This document shows, piece after piece, positions 28,468 to 37,784 of a DNA stretch of 64,000 nt (positions are counted from its first letter, which is position 1; each line of letters begins with the position of its first letter). Origin of the DNA: Actinomycetaceae bacterium TAE3-ERU4 (GTDB lineage Bacteria > Actinomycetota > Actinomycetes > Actinomycetales > Actinomycetaceae). The translations under genes were made by a program, and so were the position numbers. The stretch spans positions 62,001-126,000 of the forward strand of contig JAHUUJ010000005.1 in assembly GCA_019218365.1 (NCBI GenBank), given 5' to 3'. The notes beneath the pieces are model-generated. The model had not been told where the DNA came from and made no database searches. It saw nothing but the letters and a program-made list of their open reading frames with translations.

Positions 28468-29283
28468 TCATCCCACCAGACGCCTACGCGCCTGGGAAAG
28501 TTCTGTTTTGAGAGTACCGTCTATTGATTCATTAGCTACCCGTACTCGCAGGCCGCCAACTACGCTCGGGTCTATCGCCAGATTCATAGTAATAGGGCCG
28601 TACTTCTTTTCGAGTATCGATTGAAGCCTTTGCTTCTGCGCGTCGGTCAAAGCGTGGGCGGAAGTCACCCGCGCTAGCTTTCGTTTCTCAGCTTCACTAG
28701 CGTCTACCGCCAGCATGTCCAAATCCATGAGTAAGGAGGCCCCACGAGGCTTGGCCACTAACCGGTGGAACAAATCAAGGGTCGGTTTACTCAACTTTTG
28801 GGCAAAGAGGCTATCTATTAGCTCGTGTCTTTGGAAATCGTCCAGTTCTGAAGCGTGAGAAAGCAAAATACGTAATTGTCGCTCTTGCTTGATTACATTG
28901 CGTAACTGCCCCAGCTCAGCAATTAGCACGGTTAGTTGATTGTTCTGACGAGCAGACTCAATAATCGCTCGGCTTCCCAACAGATCCAGGCATTTTACGA
29001 TATCCCTAGTATTGGAAAGACGCTGCCCCGATAAAGCTGTAACCGCAGCTAGTGTTGCCTCTGAAACACGGTTCCCTAAAATCTTGCGAATCAAAATTGA
29101 CTTATCGTCTACTAATCTAGACGAATCATTAAGGGCGCGACGCAGGGAACTTTCCGATTCCAAAAGCGTGCCTACCGTAAATAGCTCTTGCCCTACCTCT
29201 AAAGGATTATCTTCGCTTTCAGACAGGGCAAGCAAGAGAGAGGACGTCGCCACCTCTAATGCTTTTTCACTAGCGTTACGCAT
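28468..29283 (-). CDS. atpH: ATP synthase delta subunit
   Basis: Peripheral-stalk subunit linking F1 to the b dimer, 271 residues. The C-terminal half carries the family signature (KYGPITMNLAIDPSVVGGLRVRV) and the ending that binds subunit b. The N-terminal half is longer than in E. coli delta (177 residues), which is usual for actinobacteria. It lies between atpF (13-base gap) and atpA. Confidence 0.94.
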   Translation of the reverse strand: MRNASEKALEVATSSLLLALSESEDNPLEVGQELFTVGTLLESESSLRRALNDSSRLVDDKSILIRKILGNRVSEATLAAVTALSGQRLSNTRDIVKCLDLLGSRAIIESARQNNQLTVLIAELGQLRNVIKQERQLRILLSHASELDDFQRHELIDSLFAQKLSKPTLDLFHRLVAKPRGASLLMDLDMLAVDASEAEKRKLARVTSAHALTDAQKQRLQSILEKKYGPITMNLAIDPSVVGGLRVRVANESIDGTLKTELSQARRRLVG

Positions 29284-29296
29284 CTATATTTTCACC

Positions 29297-29839
29297 TCAA
29301 GAAGCGAGTTCCGAAGACATGTCATCCAAGAAACGGTCAACAACTCTCGCGGTAAGTTCTTCATCACGTAGATGTTCACCCACAATTTTCTCAGCAAGGT
29401 CAGTAGCCAAGGCCCCGACTTCACTTCGCAGCTGTTCCTTGGCGCTTAGCTTTTCGGCCTCAATTTGCAAACGAGCGGACTCTGTAACCCGATTGGCCTC
29501 AACCAACGCGTCCTGCTTTGCCGCAGCCACAATATGACGTGCCTGCTCGTTAGCTTCATCGCGAATTTCAGCCGCTTTCCGATATGCCTCGTCTACGATT
29601 GCCTGGGCATCAGTCTGCGCGAAAGCAAGTTTTTGCTCTGCTTCCTTAGCATCTTCTAAGCCCTTTTTAATCTTTGCGCTACGTTCGTCAAGCACACTAT
29701 TAAAGCGCGGCAAGATGTAGTAGATGAAGCAACCCGCAATAATTGCGAACGAAATCGTTCCCCAAACTAAATCATAAGTATGAGGTAGAAAGAGGCTGTG
29801 CTCTGCACCGTCCGCCGCGGTGCGAACTAAGAATCCCAT
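29297..29839 (-). CDS. atpF: ATP synthase subunit b
   Basis: Peripheral stalk, about 180 residues. One TM helix near residues 20-42 is followed by a long charged coiled coil (SVLDERSAKIKKGLEDAKEAEQ). I place the start at the ATG at 29839; an adjacent GTG at 29842 overlaps the atpE stop. Tight spacing to atpE suggests coupled translation. Confidence 0.95.
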   Translation of the reverse strand: MGFLVRTAADGAEHSLFLPHTYDLVWGTISFAIIAGCFIYYILPRFNSVLDERSAKIKKGLEDAKEAEQKLAFAQTDAQAIVDEAYRKAAEIRDEANEQARHIVAAAKQDALVEANRVTESARLQIEAEKLSAKEQLRSEVGALATDLAEKIVGEHLRDEELTARVVDRFLDDMSSELAS

Positions 29840-29841
29840 CA

Positions 29842-30060
<219 letters not shown>

Positions 30061-30090
30061 TTATTGTGGGCTAGTGCCCGTATCTGTCGG

Positions 30091-30906
30091 TCAGTGTTCA
30101 CTAACCGAAAGCTGAATATACACGGCTGTTAAAGCCGAGAAAACAAAGGCCTGTAACACAGCCACCATTATTTCCAAAAGAATCGCTGCAAGGGATCCTA
30201 AGAAAGTAAAGACCCCGAAAATCTTTAGATAATTAGCAGCGTAGAAGAATAGAAAATGAGTAGCAAAGAAAGTTAAGGCTAAAAGTATGTGTCCAGCAAC
30301 CATGTTTGCTAGCAAACGAATTACCAAAGTTGCCGGGCGAATGATGAAAGTAGAAAAGAATTCAATCGGGGTAATCATTAGATATACCACCTTGGGCAAT
30401 CCCGGTGGGAAAAGCTGATTCTTTAAGAAGTGCCCGACACCTTGTTCCTTAATTCCCGCAATAATGAATAAGAAATATGAATAAATAGCAAATACCAGTG
30501 GAACCCCGATAACTGAAGATCCGGCGATATGAAGCAAAGGTACGACACCGGTAATGTTCATAGCGAATACGCCGAGGAAAATTACCGTCAACGCGGGAGT
30601 GTACATCTTAGCGAGTCGCGGGGAATCGATAATTGAGCCCACTACCTGATCGCGAATAAATTCCAAGCACATCTCCAAGAATCCCTGCAAACGGCCGGGA
30701 ACTAACTTCATACGAGAAGCCCCTAAGGAGAAAATAAGCACCAGAGCAAATACAGCTACCAATCTAGTTAGCGTAATCCGGTTAACCGCAAAAGGAGTAC
30801 CCACGAACAAGAAGGGCTCCGGGAAAAAATCCGCAAGTCCCGGCAACGCAGGGACATCTCCCTTTGAAGTTGCAGTCAACAAGTTGGCTAGGACACCAAG
30901 TGTCAC
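30091..30906 (-). CDS. atpB: ATP synthase subunit a
   Basis: Stator channel subunit, 271 residues, with about six hydrophobic helices. The essential arginine lies in LVIRLLANMVAGH (about residue 198), opposite the c-ring Glu. The start is GTG, with AGGAGG seven bases upstream. First of the structural atp genes; the 88-base gap before it, after the atpI-like gene, may hold an extra promoter, but none is clear. Confidence 0.97.
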   Translation of the reverse strand: MTLGVLANLLTATSKGDVPALPGLADFFPEPFLFVGTPFAVNRITLTRLVAVFALVLIFSLGASRMKLVPGRLQGFLEMCLEFIRDQVVGSIIDSPRLAKMYTPALTVIFLGVFAMNITGVVPLLHIAGSSVIGVPLVFAIYSYFLFIIAGIKEQGVGHFLKNQLFPPGLPKVVYLMITPIEFFSTFIIRPATLVIRLLANMVAGHILLALTFFATHFLFFYAANYLKIFGVFTFLGSLAAILLEIMVAVLQAFVFSALTAVYIQLSVSEH

Positions 30907-30994
30907 TTTGTTGCCTCCTTATTCGTTCGAATTAAGTCACTGTTCATCATCATACACCGCATGTTTTTTTCAGCATGCTCTAAGGTTCGAAGTA

Positions 30995-31441
30995 TCACTT
31001 TTTTCCCGAGGGCGAAGTCGTATCATGAATTCTCGGATTAAGGTAGTCATTTTTCATCACCTGATATCCTTCAACGAAAAGAATAAGAAACGCCCCCAAA
31101 AGCAATATAAACATCGTTTCTTTCCCTAAAAAGGTGGGAAATTTCTTAACTAAAATTCCCGCGATAAAAATTACCACTACCTTAGAAAAAAAAGAGAAAA
31201 GAGAAAGCACAAGTGCCATATCAAAACTGCGTGCAAGTAGCTCCACTATTTTAACCGTACTGATTCCCATCAAAACAGTTCCCAGAGCAGCTAAAAAATA
31301 CGAAGGTAAAGATGCGGTTCCCCAAAATAGCAATACGCTAATCCCAGCAAGCAGAATATACGCAGCAAGTACCCAAGAAAGTGTTTTTCGAACTGCACTC
31401 GCGAATTGTAAATTAGCTGCTTGAGAATTGTTATCCGTCAT
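30995..31441 (-). CDS. AtpI-like membrane protein
   Basis: Protein of 148 residues with four predicted TM helices (about 19-40, 44-66, 75-97 and 105-127). Position directly before atpB and the topology match AtpI (ATP synthase protein I), which helps assemble the c ring or supply magnesium in other bacteria. Sequence similarity within this family is low, so the call rests on context and topology. It starts five bases after the wecA stop. Confidence 0.7.
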   Translation of the reverse strand: MTDNNSQAANLQFASAVRKTLSWVLAAYILLAGISVLLFWGTASLPSYFLAALGTVLMGISTVKIVELLARSFDMALVLSLFSFFSKVVVIFIAGILVKKFPTFLGKETMFILLLGAFLILFVEGYQVMKNDYLNPRIHDTTSPSGKK

Positions 31442-31446
31442 ATTTT

Positions 31447-32574
31447 CTATTTTCTTTTTCTTTCTAAATAAGTTTTAGACAAAGCACGTTTTCGTAATGA
31501 AGGAGCCAATCCCAGGGTAACAAAACTAGCCACAATTAGTGAGGGAATTGCTATACCTAACATCTGCCCCCAGTCCAAAACAACCAATGATGCCATTGAA
31601 AAAGCTACCACTGCAGACCAAAGATACATGATGAAAACTGCACGCCGATGAGAATGCCCTAATCTTAAGAGACGGTGATGTAAATGCATTTTGTCCGGGT
31701 GAAAAGGCGATTTTCCTTTTGATACTCTTCTAAATACCGCCAGTGTCATGTCGAGCAGAGGAATAAAGATTACTGCGAATGGCAGTAACAACGGCAACAA
31801 CGCAGAAACTTGTCGCGTAGTGGCTAAACCCTGCGGATCTATTTGCCCAGAGACGATAATTGCTGCACTGCCCACTAATAGCCCCAGCAGCATTGCCCCG
31901 CTGTCCCCCATAAAAATAGTTGCCGGGTTGAAATTATGAAGCAAAAATCCGGCACAAATTCCAACTATCGCAATACAGGTAAGGGAAGAAAGAGAAGCAT
32001 AAGAACTTGCTCCCATAACTCGAGTGAGAAAATAGGAATACCCAAAAAACGCAACGGAACCAATCATCAACATTCCCGCGGCAAGCCCGTCTAGTCCATC
32101 CACAAAATTAACTGCATTAATAGCAGCCACAACAAGCAATACAGTGGCAAAAGATGAAAGTTGCGGAGAACCAATTGTTACTCCAAAAACAGGGAATGAG
32201 ACCATCTGTATTCCCTGCCAAGCCATCGCCCCGGCTATCAGGACCTGACCGGCAAGTTTGGTGTACCAATCCAGATTCCAAATATCATCAATAATTCCCA
32301 AAAGACAAATAGCCACCGAAGCCGTAACTAAAGGCCATGCTTGAGGGGATTCAAATATCCCTTTCAAATATGGTATCTGGGAGGCAAAAATCATTGCCGA
32401 AACAAACCCTAGCATCATCGCTAAGCCCCCTAAGCGGGGAATAGGATGAGTGTGGACGTCACGCTCACGAACGGGAGTCAACACATGAGTCGCTAGGGTA
32501 ACTTCACGGATTACCGGAGTCACTAAAGCTGTCACAGCAACAGCAATTAGCAAAATTAAAAGATAAACTTTCAT
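31447..32574 (-). CDS. wecA: Undecaprenyl-phosphate GlcNAc-1-phosphate transferase (MraY/WecA family)
   Basis: Polytopic membrane enzyme of 375 residues that starts lipid-linked glycan synthesis by loading a sugar phosphate on undecaprenyl phosphate. Motifs: RLGGLAMMLGF near the start, the catalytic VNFVDGLDGLAAG (about 155-167), MGDSGAMLLG (about 222-231) and HLHHRLLRLGHSHR (about 299-312), which is typical of WecA/TagO rather than MraY. About 11 helices are visible. The ATG overlaps the sua5 stop by four bases. In related actinobacteria it serves wall teichoic acid, linker or arabinogalactan synthesis; the exact polymer here is unknown. Confidence 0.92.
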   Translation of the reverse strand: MKVYLLILLIAVAVTALVTPVIREVTLATHVLTPVRERDVHTHPIPRLGGLAMMLGFVSAMIFASQIPYLKGIFESPQAWPLVTASVAICLLGIIDDIWNLDWYTKLAGQVLIAGAMAWQGIQMVSFPVFGVTIGSPQLSSFATVLLVVAAINAVNFVDGLDGLAAGMLMIGSVAFFGYSYFLTRVMGASSYASLSSLTCIAIVGICAGFLLHNFNPATIFMGDSGAMLLGLLVGSAAIIVSGQIDPQGLATTRQVSALLPLLLPFAVIFIPLLDMTLAVFRRVSKGKSPFHPDKMHLHHRLLRLGHSHRRAVFIMYLWSAVVAFSMASLVVLDWGQMLGIAIPSLIVASFVTLGLAPSLRKRALSKTYLERKRK

Positions 32575-33203
32575 TCATTTACCTCCCGGCCCAAACATTT
32601 AGCTAGTTCTTTAGCTCCGATGCTTCCAGCGCGAAGAATCCGTGGTTTTTCAGAAGAAAGATCCAAAATTGTAGATGCTTTACCCAGTGGAGCGGGCCCA
32701 CCATCTACGTAACATCCTACCGAGTCACCAAAGTATTCTCTCGCTTGTTCACAAGTTAGAGCAGGAGGAGCTCCCGTTATATTGGCCGAGGTCAATGCCA
32801 AAGGCCCTGTGGTACGTAAAATCTCCAGCATCTGCTCGCTATTGGGAACTCGCAGGGCAACACTTCCGGTTATTTCCCCTAAATTCCATGGAAAATCCTG
32901 CGGGGTAGGCAAAATTAAAGTAAGCGGTCCAGGCCAGAACTGTCGACAAAGCTCTTCCAGGGGATAATCACATTTACCTACATATTCTCGTAAGGTTTCA
33001 TAATCTGCTCCCACCACCGGAGGTGGCATTTGTCTTCCCCGTCCTTTTGCAGCCAATAGACGCTCAATTGCCGTAGACGAATCGGGTTTAACCCCAATTC
33101 CGTAAACCGTGTCGGTAGGCAGAACTAAAAGCTCATACTTCTCGTAAGAACAACGCAATAGCTCAAGCTGTCGCAGAGAAATTGGCGCATTAAAAATTTT
33201 CAT
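32571..33203 (-). CDS. L-threonylcarbamoyladenylate synthase (Sua5/YrdC family)
   Basis: Makes threonylcarbamoyl-AMP from threonine, bicarbonate and ATP for the t6A37 modification of ANN-reading tRNAs. About 210 residues. The YrdC core is clear: VLPTDTVYGIGVKPDS, the basic AAKGRGRQMPPPV (equivalent of KxRp), then LALTSANITGAPP. It lacks the separate C-terminal Sua5 domain, so it is the TsaC-like short form. I prefer the ATG at 33203 (AAGGGG upstream) to the TTG at 33209. It lies 14 bases after prmC and overlaps wecA. Confidence 0.93.
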   Translation of the reverse strand: MKIFNAPISLRQLELLRCSYEKYELLVLPTDTVYGIGVKPDSSTAIERLLAAKGRGRQMPPPVVGADYETLREYVGKCDYPLEELCRQFWPGPLTLILPTPQDFPWNLGEITGSVALRVPNSEQMLEILRTTGPLALTSANITGAPPALTCEQAREYFGDSVGCYVDGGPAPLGKASTILDLSSEKPRILRAGSIGAKELAKCLGREVNE

Positions 33204-33217
33204 TCCCAATCCCCTTT

Positions 33218-34120
33218 TTACCTCATTCCTGAAGTAACACTAACCGTCATATTCGTCTTTTTACAGGCCAGTAAATAACGGTCTCGACCATTTAAATCTA
33301 CCCCGGTAGCAGCCTCGACAAATCCCTGTCGCAAACTGTAATTAACTAAATCTTTTCCCTGAGTATCATCGTGTTCCATAACTAGAATACCGCCTGGAGT
33401 TAACAGCTCATAGGCTCTATTAACTAAAGAAAGAGGAATAGCTAATCCGTCTTCGCTTCCACCATAAAGCGCAAGTTCAGGATCATAATTAGCGACATTC
33501 TCAGGTAAAAGACGAGAATTAGGAATGTAGGGAGGGTTAGAAATTACCAAATCAAAAGATTCATCTTTCAACTGCGTAAAAGGTTCCCTCGCATCCCCTT
33601 CCAGCAGCTGTACGTTGGGAGCCAAAGCAGCAAAATTTTCCTTCGCTAAGCCAATAGCTGCCCTATCTATTTCCACCGCATAAACTTCTGCCTTATACCC
33701 CAAGTTTTTCAACTCAGAAGCAAGGCAAGCGGCGATAGCCCCCGAACCTGTACATAAATCAACTATCCGATATACCTGAGAGAAAGGTTCTTTTGCTAAT
33801 AGAGCTTCCATAGCAGCACCTATTACAACTTCTGTCTCGGGACGAACTATGAACACCCCGGGAGAACTTTTAAAAGTTAAATGACGCAAATGCATCCTGC
33901 CGGTTACCAGTTGCAGAGGAAGTCCCTGGATAACCTCCTTAACCATCTGATTAAAACGGGAAAGCTGAGAGGCACTAAATTCACGCGGCCCTAATGCCAA
34001 TTCTTCAATCCCTGTCACTACTCGTGCAATTTCTCGTGCGCACGCTCGCGCGCCGGGCACCCCAGCGGTTTCGATATCCGCTGCCGCCCGGGCGATACAA
34101 GCACTAATTAAGAAACGCAA
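33218..34120 (-). CDS. prmC: Peptide chain release factor N5-glutamine methyltransferase
   Basis: Methylates the GGQ glutamine of RF1 and RF2, raising release efficiency. In the 300-residue protein, SAM-binding motif I is DLCTGSGAIA (121-130) and the catalytic NPPY is at 195-198, with an N-terminal helical domain that binds the release factor. The only start available is TTG. It lies directly after its substrate gene prfA, the conserved arrangement. Confidence 0.95.
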   Translation of the reverse strand: MRFLISACIARAAADIETAGVPGARACAREIARVVTGIEELALGPREFSASQLSRFNQMVKEVIQGLPLQLVTGRMHLRHLTFKSSPGVFIVRPETEVVIGAAMEALLAKEPFSQVYRIVDLCTGSGAIAACLASELKNLGYKAEVYAVEIDRAAIGLAKENFAALAPNVQLLEGDAREPFTQLKDESFDLVISNPPYIPNSRLLPENVANYDPELALYGGSEDGLAIPLSLVNRAYELLTPGGILVMEHDDTQGKDLVNYSLRQGFVEAATGVDLNGRDRYLLACKKTNMTVSVTSGMR

Positions 34121-34137
34121 AGTAGCCCTGACAGACT

Positions 34138-35226
34138 TTACTTATTGGCTGCATTCGCTAAGCGCTGAGCCTCATCCATTTCAATTGCCGAGCGAATAAC
34201 AGGTTCTAATGCGCCATCAAGAACCTGATCAAGGTTGTAGGACTTATAGCCAGTACGGTGATCTGAAATTCGGTTTTCGGGGAAATTGTATGTCCTAATC
34301 CGCTCAGAACGGTCTACAGTACGGACCTGGGAATGACGCATATCAGCTTCTTCGGCAGCGCGCTTAGCCTGCGCCTCAGCCAGTAAACGAGCACGCAGGA
34401 CTCGCATTGCGGCTTCCTTATTTTGCAGCTGTGATTTTTCATCCTGCATCGAAACCACAATTCCAGATGGAAGGTGAGTAATACGCACAGCGGAATCTGT
34501 AGTGTTAACGGACTGTCCACCGGGCCCCGAAGACCGGAAAACATCAATTTTCAAATCGTTCGGGTCAATCTCTACCTCATCGTCACTTTCTACTTCCGGC
34601 ATCACCAAGACACCCGCAGCAGAGGTGTGGATACGTCCCTGCGATTCCGTTACTGGAACACGCTGAACACGATGTACCCCACCCTCAAACTTAAGATGCG
34701 CCCAGACGCCTTCTTCCGGTGCCGGAGTGCCTTTAGCTTTAAAGGCAATCTGTGCATCCTTAATCCCTCCCAAGTCTGATTCGGTAGAAGATAGCACCTG
34801 CACAGACCAGTTCTTGGATTCTGCATACCGGGTGTACATACGCAAAAGATCACCGGCGAACAAAGCCGATTCATCGCCGCCTTCACCGGCTTTAATTTCC
34901 ATGATTACATCACGTATGTCATCGGGATCCGAAGGCGCTAATACTTTCAAAAGAGCAGCCAAAGCATCAGCTTTCTCCTGCTCTAACTGAGGCACTTCTT
35001 CAGCAAAAGAAGCGTCTACTTCTCCCAGTTCCTTTGCCGCTGTAAGATCATCTTCCGCCTCTCGGTAACGCTTTGCGGCGGCAACGACTCGTCCGAGTTC
35101 GGCATACCGACGTCCTAGCTTTCGCGCACGTCCCTGGTCTTCATGAACCGCCGGGTCAGCAAGTTCTTTTTCAACTTGGGCATGCTCGTCTAAGAGCGGC
35201 TGCAGGGCTTCTAACTGATCACTCAA
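34138..35226 (-). CDS. prfA: Peptide chain release factor 1
   Basis: Recognises UAA and UAG and triggers peptide release. The GGQ motif is in [17 protein letters not shown], and the anticodon-like loop region ([12 protein letters not shown]) is present. I choose the TTG at 35226: GGAG lies eight bases upstream, it gives the usual RF1 length of 362 residues, and the family N-terminus ([14 protein letters not shown]) begins there. The open frame continues 23 codons further to a GTG at 35295, which would give a nonconserved tail. Confidence 0.95.
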   Translation of the reverse strand: MSDQLEALQPLLDEHAQVEKELADPAVHEDQGRARKLGRRYAELGRVVAAAKRYREAEDDLTAAKELGEVDASFAEEVPQLEQEKADALAALLKVLAPSDPDDIRDVIMEIKAGEGGDESALFAGDLLRMYTRYAESKNWSVQVLSSTESDLGGIKDAQIAFKAKGTPAPEEGVWAHLKFEGGVHRVQRVPVTESQGRIHTSAAGVLVMPEVESDDEVEIDPNDLKIDVFRSSGPGGQSVNTTDSAVRITHLPSGIVVSMQDEKSQLQNKEAAMRVLRARLLAEAQAKRAAEEADMRHSQVRTVDRSERIRTYNFPENRISDHRTGYKSYNLDQVLDGALEPVIRSAIEMDEAQRLANAANK

Positions 35227-35356
35227 CGTGTGAACTCCGTCCAAAATCGGGGATTTAGTATTTTTCGAACTGTCTAAGATTATATTCCTACACACGAAAG
35301 AAGAGATACTTCCAACATCATATAGAAAGATATTACTTTTTAAGTTTTAGATAAGA

Positions 35357-35393
35357 CAAAGCGCCGAACGAAGTTAAACTTCGTCGGCGCTTT
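35357..35393 (-). terminator. Terminator after rpmE
   Basis: CAAAGCGCCGA and TCGGCGCTTTG flank an inner ACGAAGTT/AACTTCGT pairing, giving a long stem ten bases after the rpmE stop on its strand. The T tract that follows is weak (TCTTAT). Confidence 0.7.
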
Positions 35394-35403
35394 GGAAAGA
35401 ATG

Positions 35404-35616
35404 CTACTTCTTGCGCTTACCGTAACGAGCTTCGAAGCGGGCCACACGACCACCGGTGTCCATAATCTTCTGCTTACCAGTGTAGAAGGGGTGGCAAGCG
35501 GAGCAAACGTCCACACGCATCTGACCAGAAGTCAGGGTGGAGCGAGTTTCAAATTCGTTACCGCAGGTGCAGGTTACGCGCGTAGGCACGTAATCGGGGT
35601 GCACGTTCTTTTTCAA
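35404..35616 (-). CDS. rpmE: 50S ribosomal protein L31 (zinc-binding form)
   Basis: Ribosomal protein bL31 of 70 residues. It has the four-cysteine zinc-binding form: CTCG (16, 18) and [13 protein letters not shown] (37, 40). Starts MKKNVHPDY, the family N-terminus. Preceded by AAGGAG. Single gene with its own terminator; an 18-bp palindrome lies upstream at 35700-35717. Confidence 0.97.
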   Translation of the reverse strand: MKKNVHPDYVPTRVTCTCGNEFETRSTLTSGQMRVDVCSACHPFYTGKQKIMDTGGRVARFEARYGKRKK

Positions 35617-35699
35617 GATATTCTCCTTAAGGGATTCGAGGATACCGGGTCCGTAACATTTTCTGCACGGTGAACCGGGAACAAGCTGTTATTATCCCT

Positions 35700-35717
35700 G
35701 ATAAAAAGATTTTTATC
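35700..35717. promoter_or_regulatory. Perfect 18-bp palindrome between rpmE and the DUF6541-like gene
   Basis: GATAAAAA-GA-TTTTTATC is a perfect dyad in a divergent intergenic region. It could be a repressor site for one or both genes. It is A/T-rich and lies next to a GATAAT that could be the rpmE -10 box on the minus strand. No regulator is assigned. Confidence 0.35.
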
Positions 35718-35805
35718 TACTTCTAAATCAAGATTTTTAATCTATCACTCTGAGGTTTCGATAACACCAAGAAAAGTTAGTCGATAGATTGGTTGGCATT
35801 TTGTT

Positions 35806-37773
35806 GTGAGTGTACTGCTACAATCTGAATCGATGTCCCTACCTTTGTTTTACACCGTTCTTGCCTGGCTCATTTTGCCCGGTTTTTTATTAGGCGTTTC
35901 CCTACGTTTACGCGGTTTGATTCTGGTTAGCGCAACCCCGCTTTTTTCGGTGGCGCAAATCGGCCTTGTCGCCCTTGCTAGCGCTTACCTTCCCCTGCCA
36001 GATTTACGACTCTCGGTAGCTATCTTCGCTCTTTTATTCAGCTTTTTAGTCTACCTATTAACCCGTCGCGTACTTTACTTACCGCCCCTTTGTCTCCCCT
36101 CCCACACCCTCCCTTATAAACTCATTCTTTTTTTTAGTTCACTAGCCACTTCAGCCGTTACCGGGATTACCTTCGCCCAGGCTCTAGGAGACCTAAATAT
36201 CTCTCCTTCTCTTTGGGACTTACAATTCCACAATAATGTAGCTCGTTGGATTAGCGATACAAATAACGCTTCTCCCCTAGTGGTCAGTTCTTTTGCCGGA
36301 GGACGCCCTCCCCAACCGGGCGCTTTCTACCCTAATGCTCTACATCTCCTAGCTGCTCTTTCTCAACTAGGAAACATCATGGCAGCGGTAAACACCGTAC
36401 AGATTGTAATGGTTTCCCTCTTTGGCGCCGGTGTAGTCTGTGCCGCCGCGACCCTGTTTCCTCGACATATTTGGGTTCCCCCCTTAACCGCCCTGCTCGC
36501 AGTAGATTTTATTGCTTTTAATTCCAAACTCCACGCGACGGGTGGACGCTGGGCATTTGGATTCGGTTTCGCACTTACTGGCTGGTTCATCGCTCTTTTA
36601 GCTGCACTATGGCGAAGAAGCCAAGACACGCACACGCGAGGGCAGAGTTTTTTCCAAATAATTATCCCTGTAATAGCGGCCTATGGGGCAGTTGGACTCG
36701 GCCATGCCGGAGCGCTTTACCTTATGGGATTCATCGTTATTCCCGCCGCATTTTCAGCTTTACTACACCCAGTTTCTCCCAATCCGCCAAAGATTTTAAA
36801 CCTTATCGGATTATCTTTGGCGATATTGATATTTGCTGGCATCTTAGCCTATGGAGGACTAACGGTTAATGCTATTGCTTATCCGCAGATTTCCGGACCG
36901 ATAACCGCACTCATCGAAGCCGTTTCCGGCGGAGAAATGTCTGTCTGGTATCCCCTAAATAATCCGCTGGCTTCCCCCTCACTGGCGATACTCAGTATTT
37001 TGGGAATATTAGGGTGTGCTTTACGTCCGCGAATGCGTTGGCTCCTAATTAGCTACCTGCTAGCGGTTTGTCTCTATGTAGCCGCTGTGTACACTCATCT
37101 TCCCTGGTATTTTCTTCTTCACCCGCTTTACAATGACCGCACCCGTACAGCTTCATTACTGTCTCTAGTTGCCCCCTTATTGATTGTTGCTGGAATTGAG
37201 ACACTTTTCCAAAGGTCACAATCATTCTTAGGTGAAGGGTGGAAACGCCACCTAGCCCTATCTATACCGCTGGTAGCAATTGTTCTTGCATTCTTCCACC
37301 CCGGAGGGATTCTACGTTCCCAAGAACGTTACGAAATAGTTAATTCCGCCGCCCGAGTTTCTAAACATGACCTCCTTGATAACCAGGAAGTTACATTTAT
37401 GAAAAGTTTCGCTCATTCCCACCCCAGCCTAGGGATTATCGGGCATCCGGCAAGTGGCGCTCCACTCTACTACGCCGTTACCGGCATAAAGGCACTCCCG
37501 CGATATACTTCGCTGAATCTTAACCAATCCGAAACTCAGCTGCTGGAAAAAATAGACCGTGTCTTCGAAGATCCAAGTGTCTGCCAGATGCTTAAAGACA
37601 ACAAAATTGGATACTTTTACTACGATGCAGAACTTTATAGGTCGGGGGATGTCGGCTCGACTAATTTCTATAAGCCACTTCGGAACCTAGAAAATGAACG
37701 CAAAAATCTAAAACTTGTCGCTGCTGACGGAAAAAATAGTATCTATCAATTCCCCTGCGGGTGGATTAAATAG
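35806..37773 (+). CDS. Large polytopic membrane protein, DUF6541-like
   Basis: Protein of 655 residues with about 12-14 hydrophobic helices in the first 510 residues and a soluble C-terminal domain of about 145 residues. The layout (N-terminal helices, a conserved LWDLQFHNNVARWI segment, an NALH motif and an external C-terminal part) resembles DUF6541 proteins, which are thought to be GT-C-like envelope enzymes. No catalytic Asp motif can be assigned with certainty. The start may be GTG 35806 or ATG 35833; neither has a clear Shine-Dalgarno. Convergent with the methyltransferase gene, 11 bases away. It lies in the otherwise conserved interval between rpmE and rho. Confidence 0.7.
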   Translation: MSVLLQSESMSLPLFYTVLAWLILPGFLLGVSLRLRGLILVSATPLFSVAQIGLVALASAYLPLPDLRLSVAIFALLFSFLVYLLTRRVLYLPPLCLPSHTLPYKLILFFSSLATSAVTGITFAQALGDLNISPSLWDLQFHNNVARWISDTNNASPLVVSSFAGGRPPQPGAFYPNALHLLAALSQLGNIMAAVNTVQIVMVSLFGAGVVCAAATLFPRHIWVPPLTALLAVDFIAFNSKLHATGGRWAFGFGFALTGWFIALLAALWRRSQDTHTRGQSFFQIIIPVIAAYGAVGLGHAGALYLMGFIVIPAAFSALLHPVSPNPPKILNLIGLSLAILIFAGILAYGGLTVNAIAYPQISGPITALIEAVSGGEMSVWYPLNNPLASPSLAILSILGILGCALRPRMRWLLISYLLAVCLYVAAVYTHLPWYFLLHPLYNDRTRTASLLSLVAPLLIVAGIETLFQRSQSFLGEGWKRHLALSIPLVAIVLAFFHPGGILRSQERYEIVNSAARVSKHDLLDNQEVTFMKSFAHSHPSLGIIGHPASGAPLYYAVTGIKALPRYTSLNLNQSETQLLEKIDRVFEDPSVCQMLKDNKIGYFYYDAELYRSGDVGSTNFYKPLRNLENERKNLKLVAADGKNSIYQFPCGWIK

Positions 37774-37784
37774 TTTTCCCATAC

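Noticed and set aside
35227-35295. 23-codon N-terminal extension of prfA from GTG 35295
   Set aside because: No conservation with RF1 and a better ribosome site precedes TTG 35226, which gives normal length.
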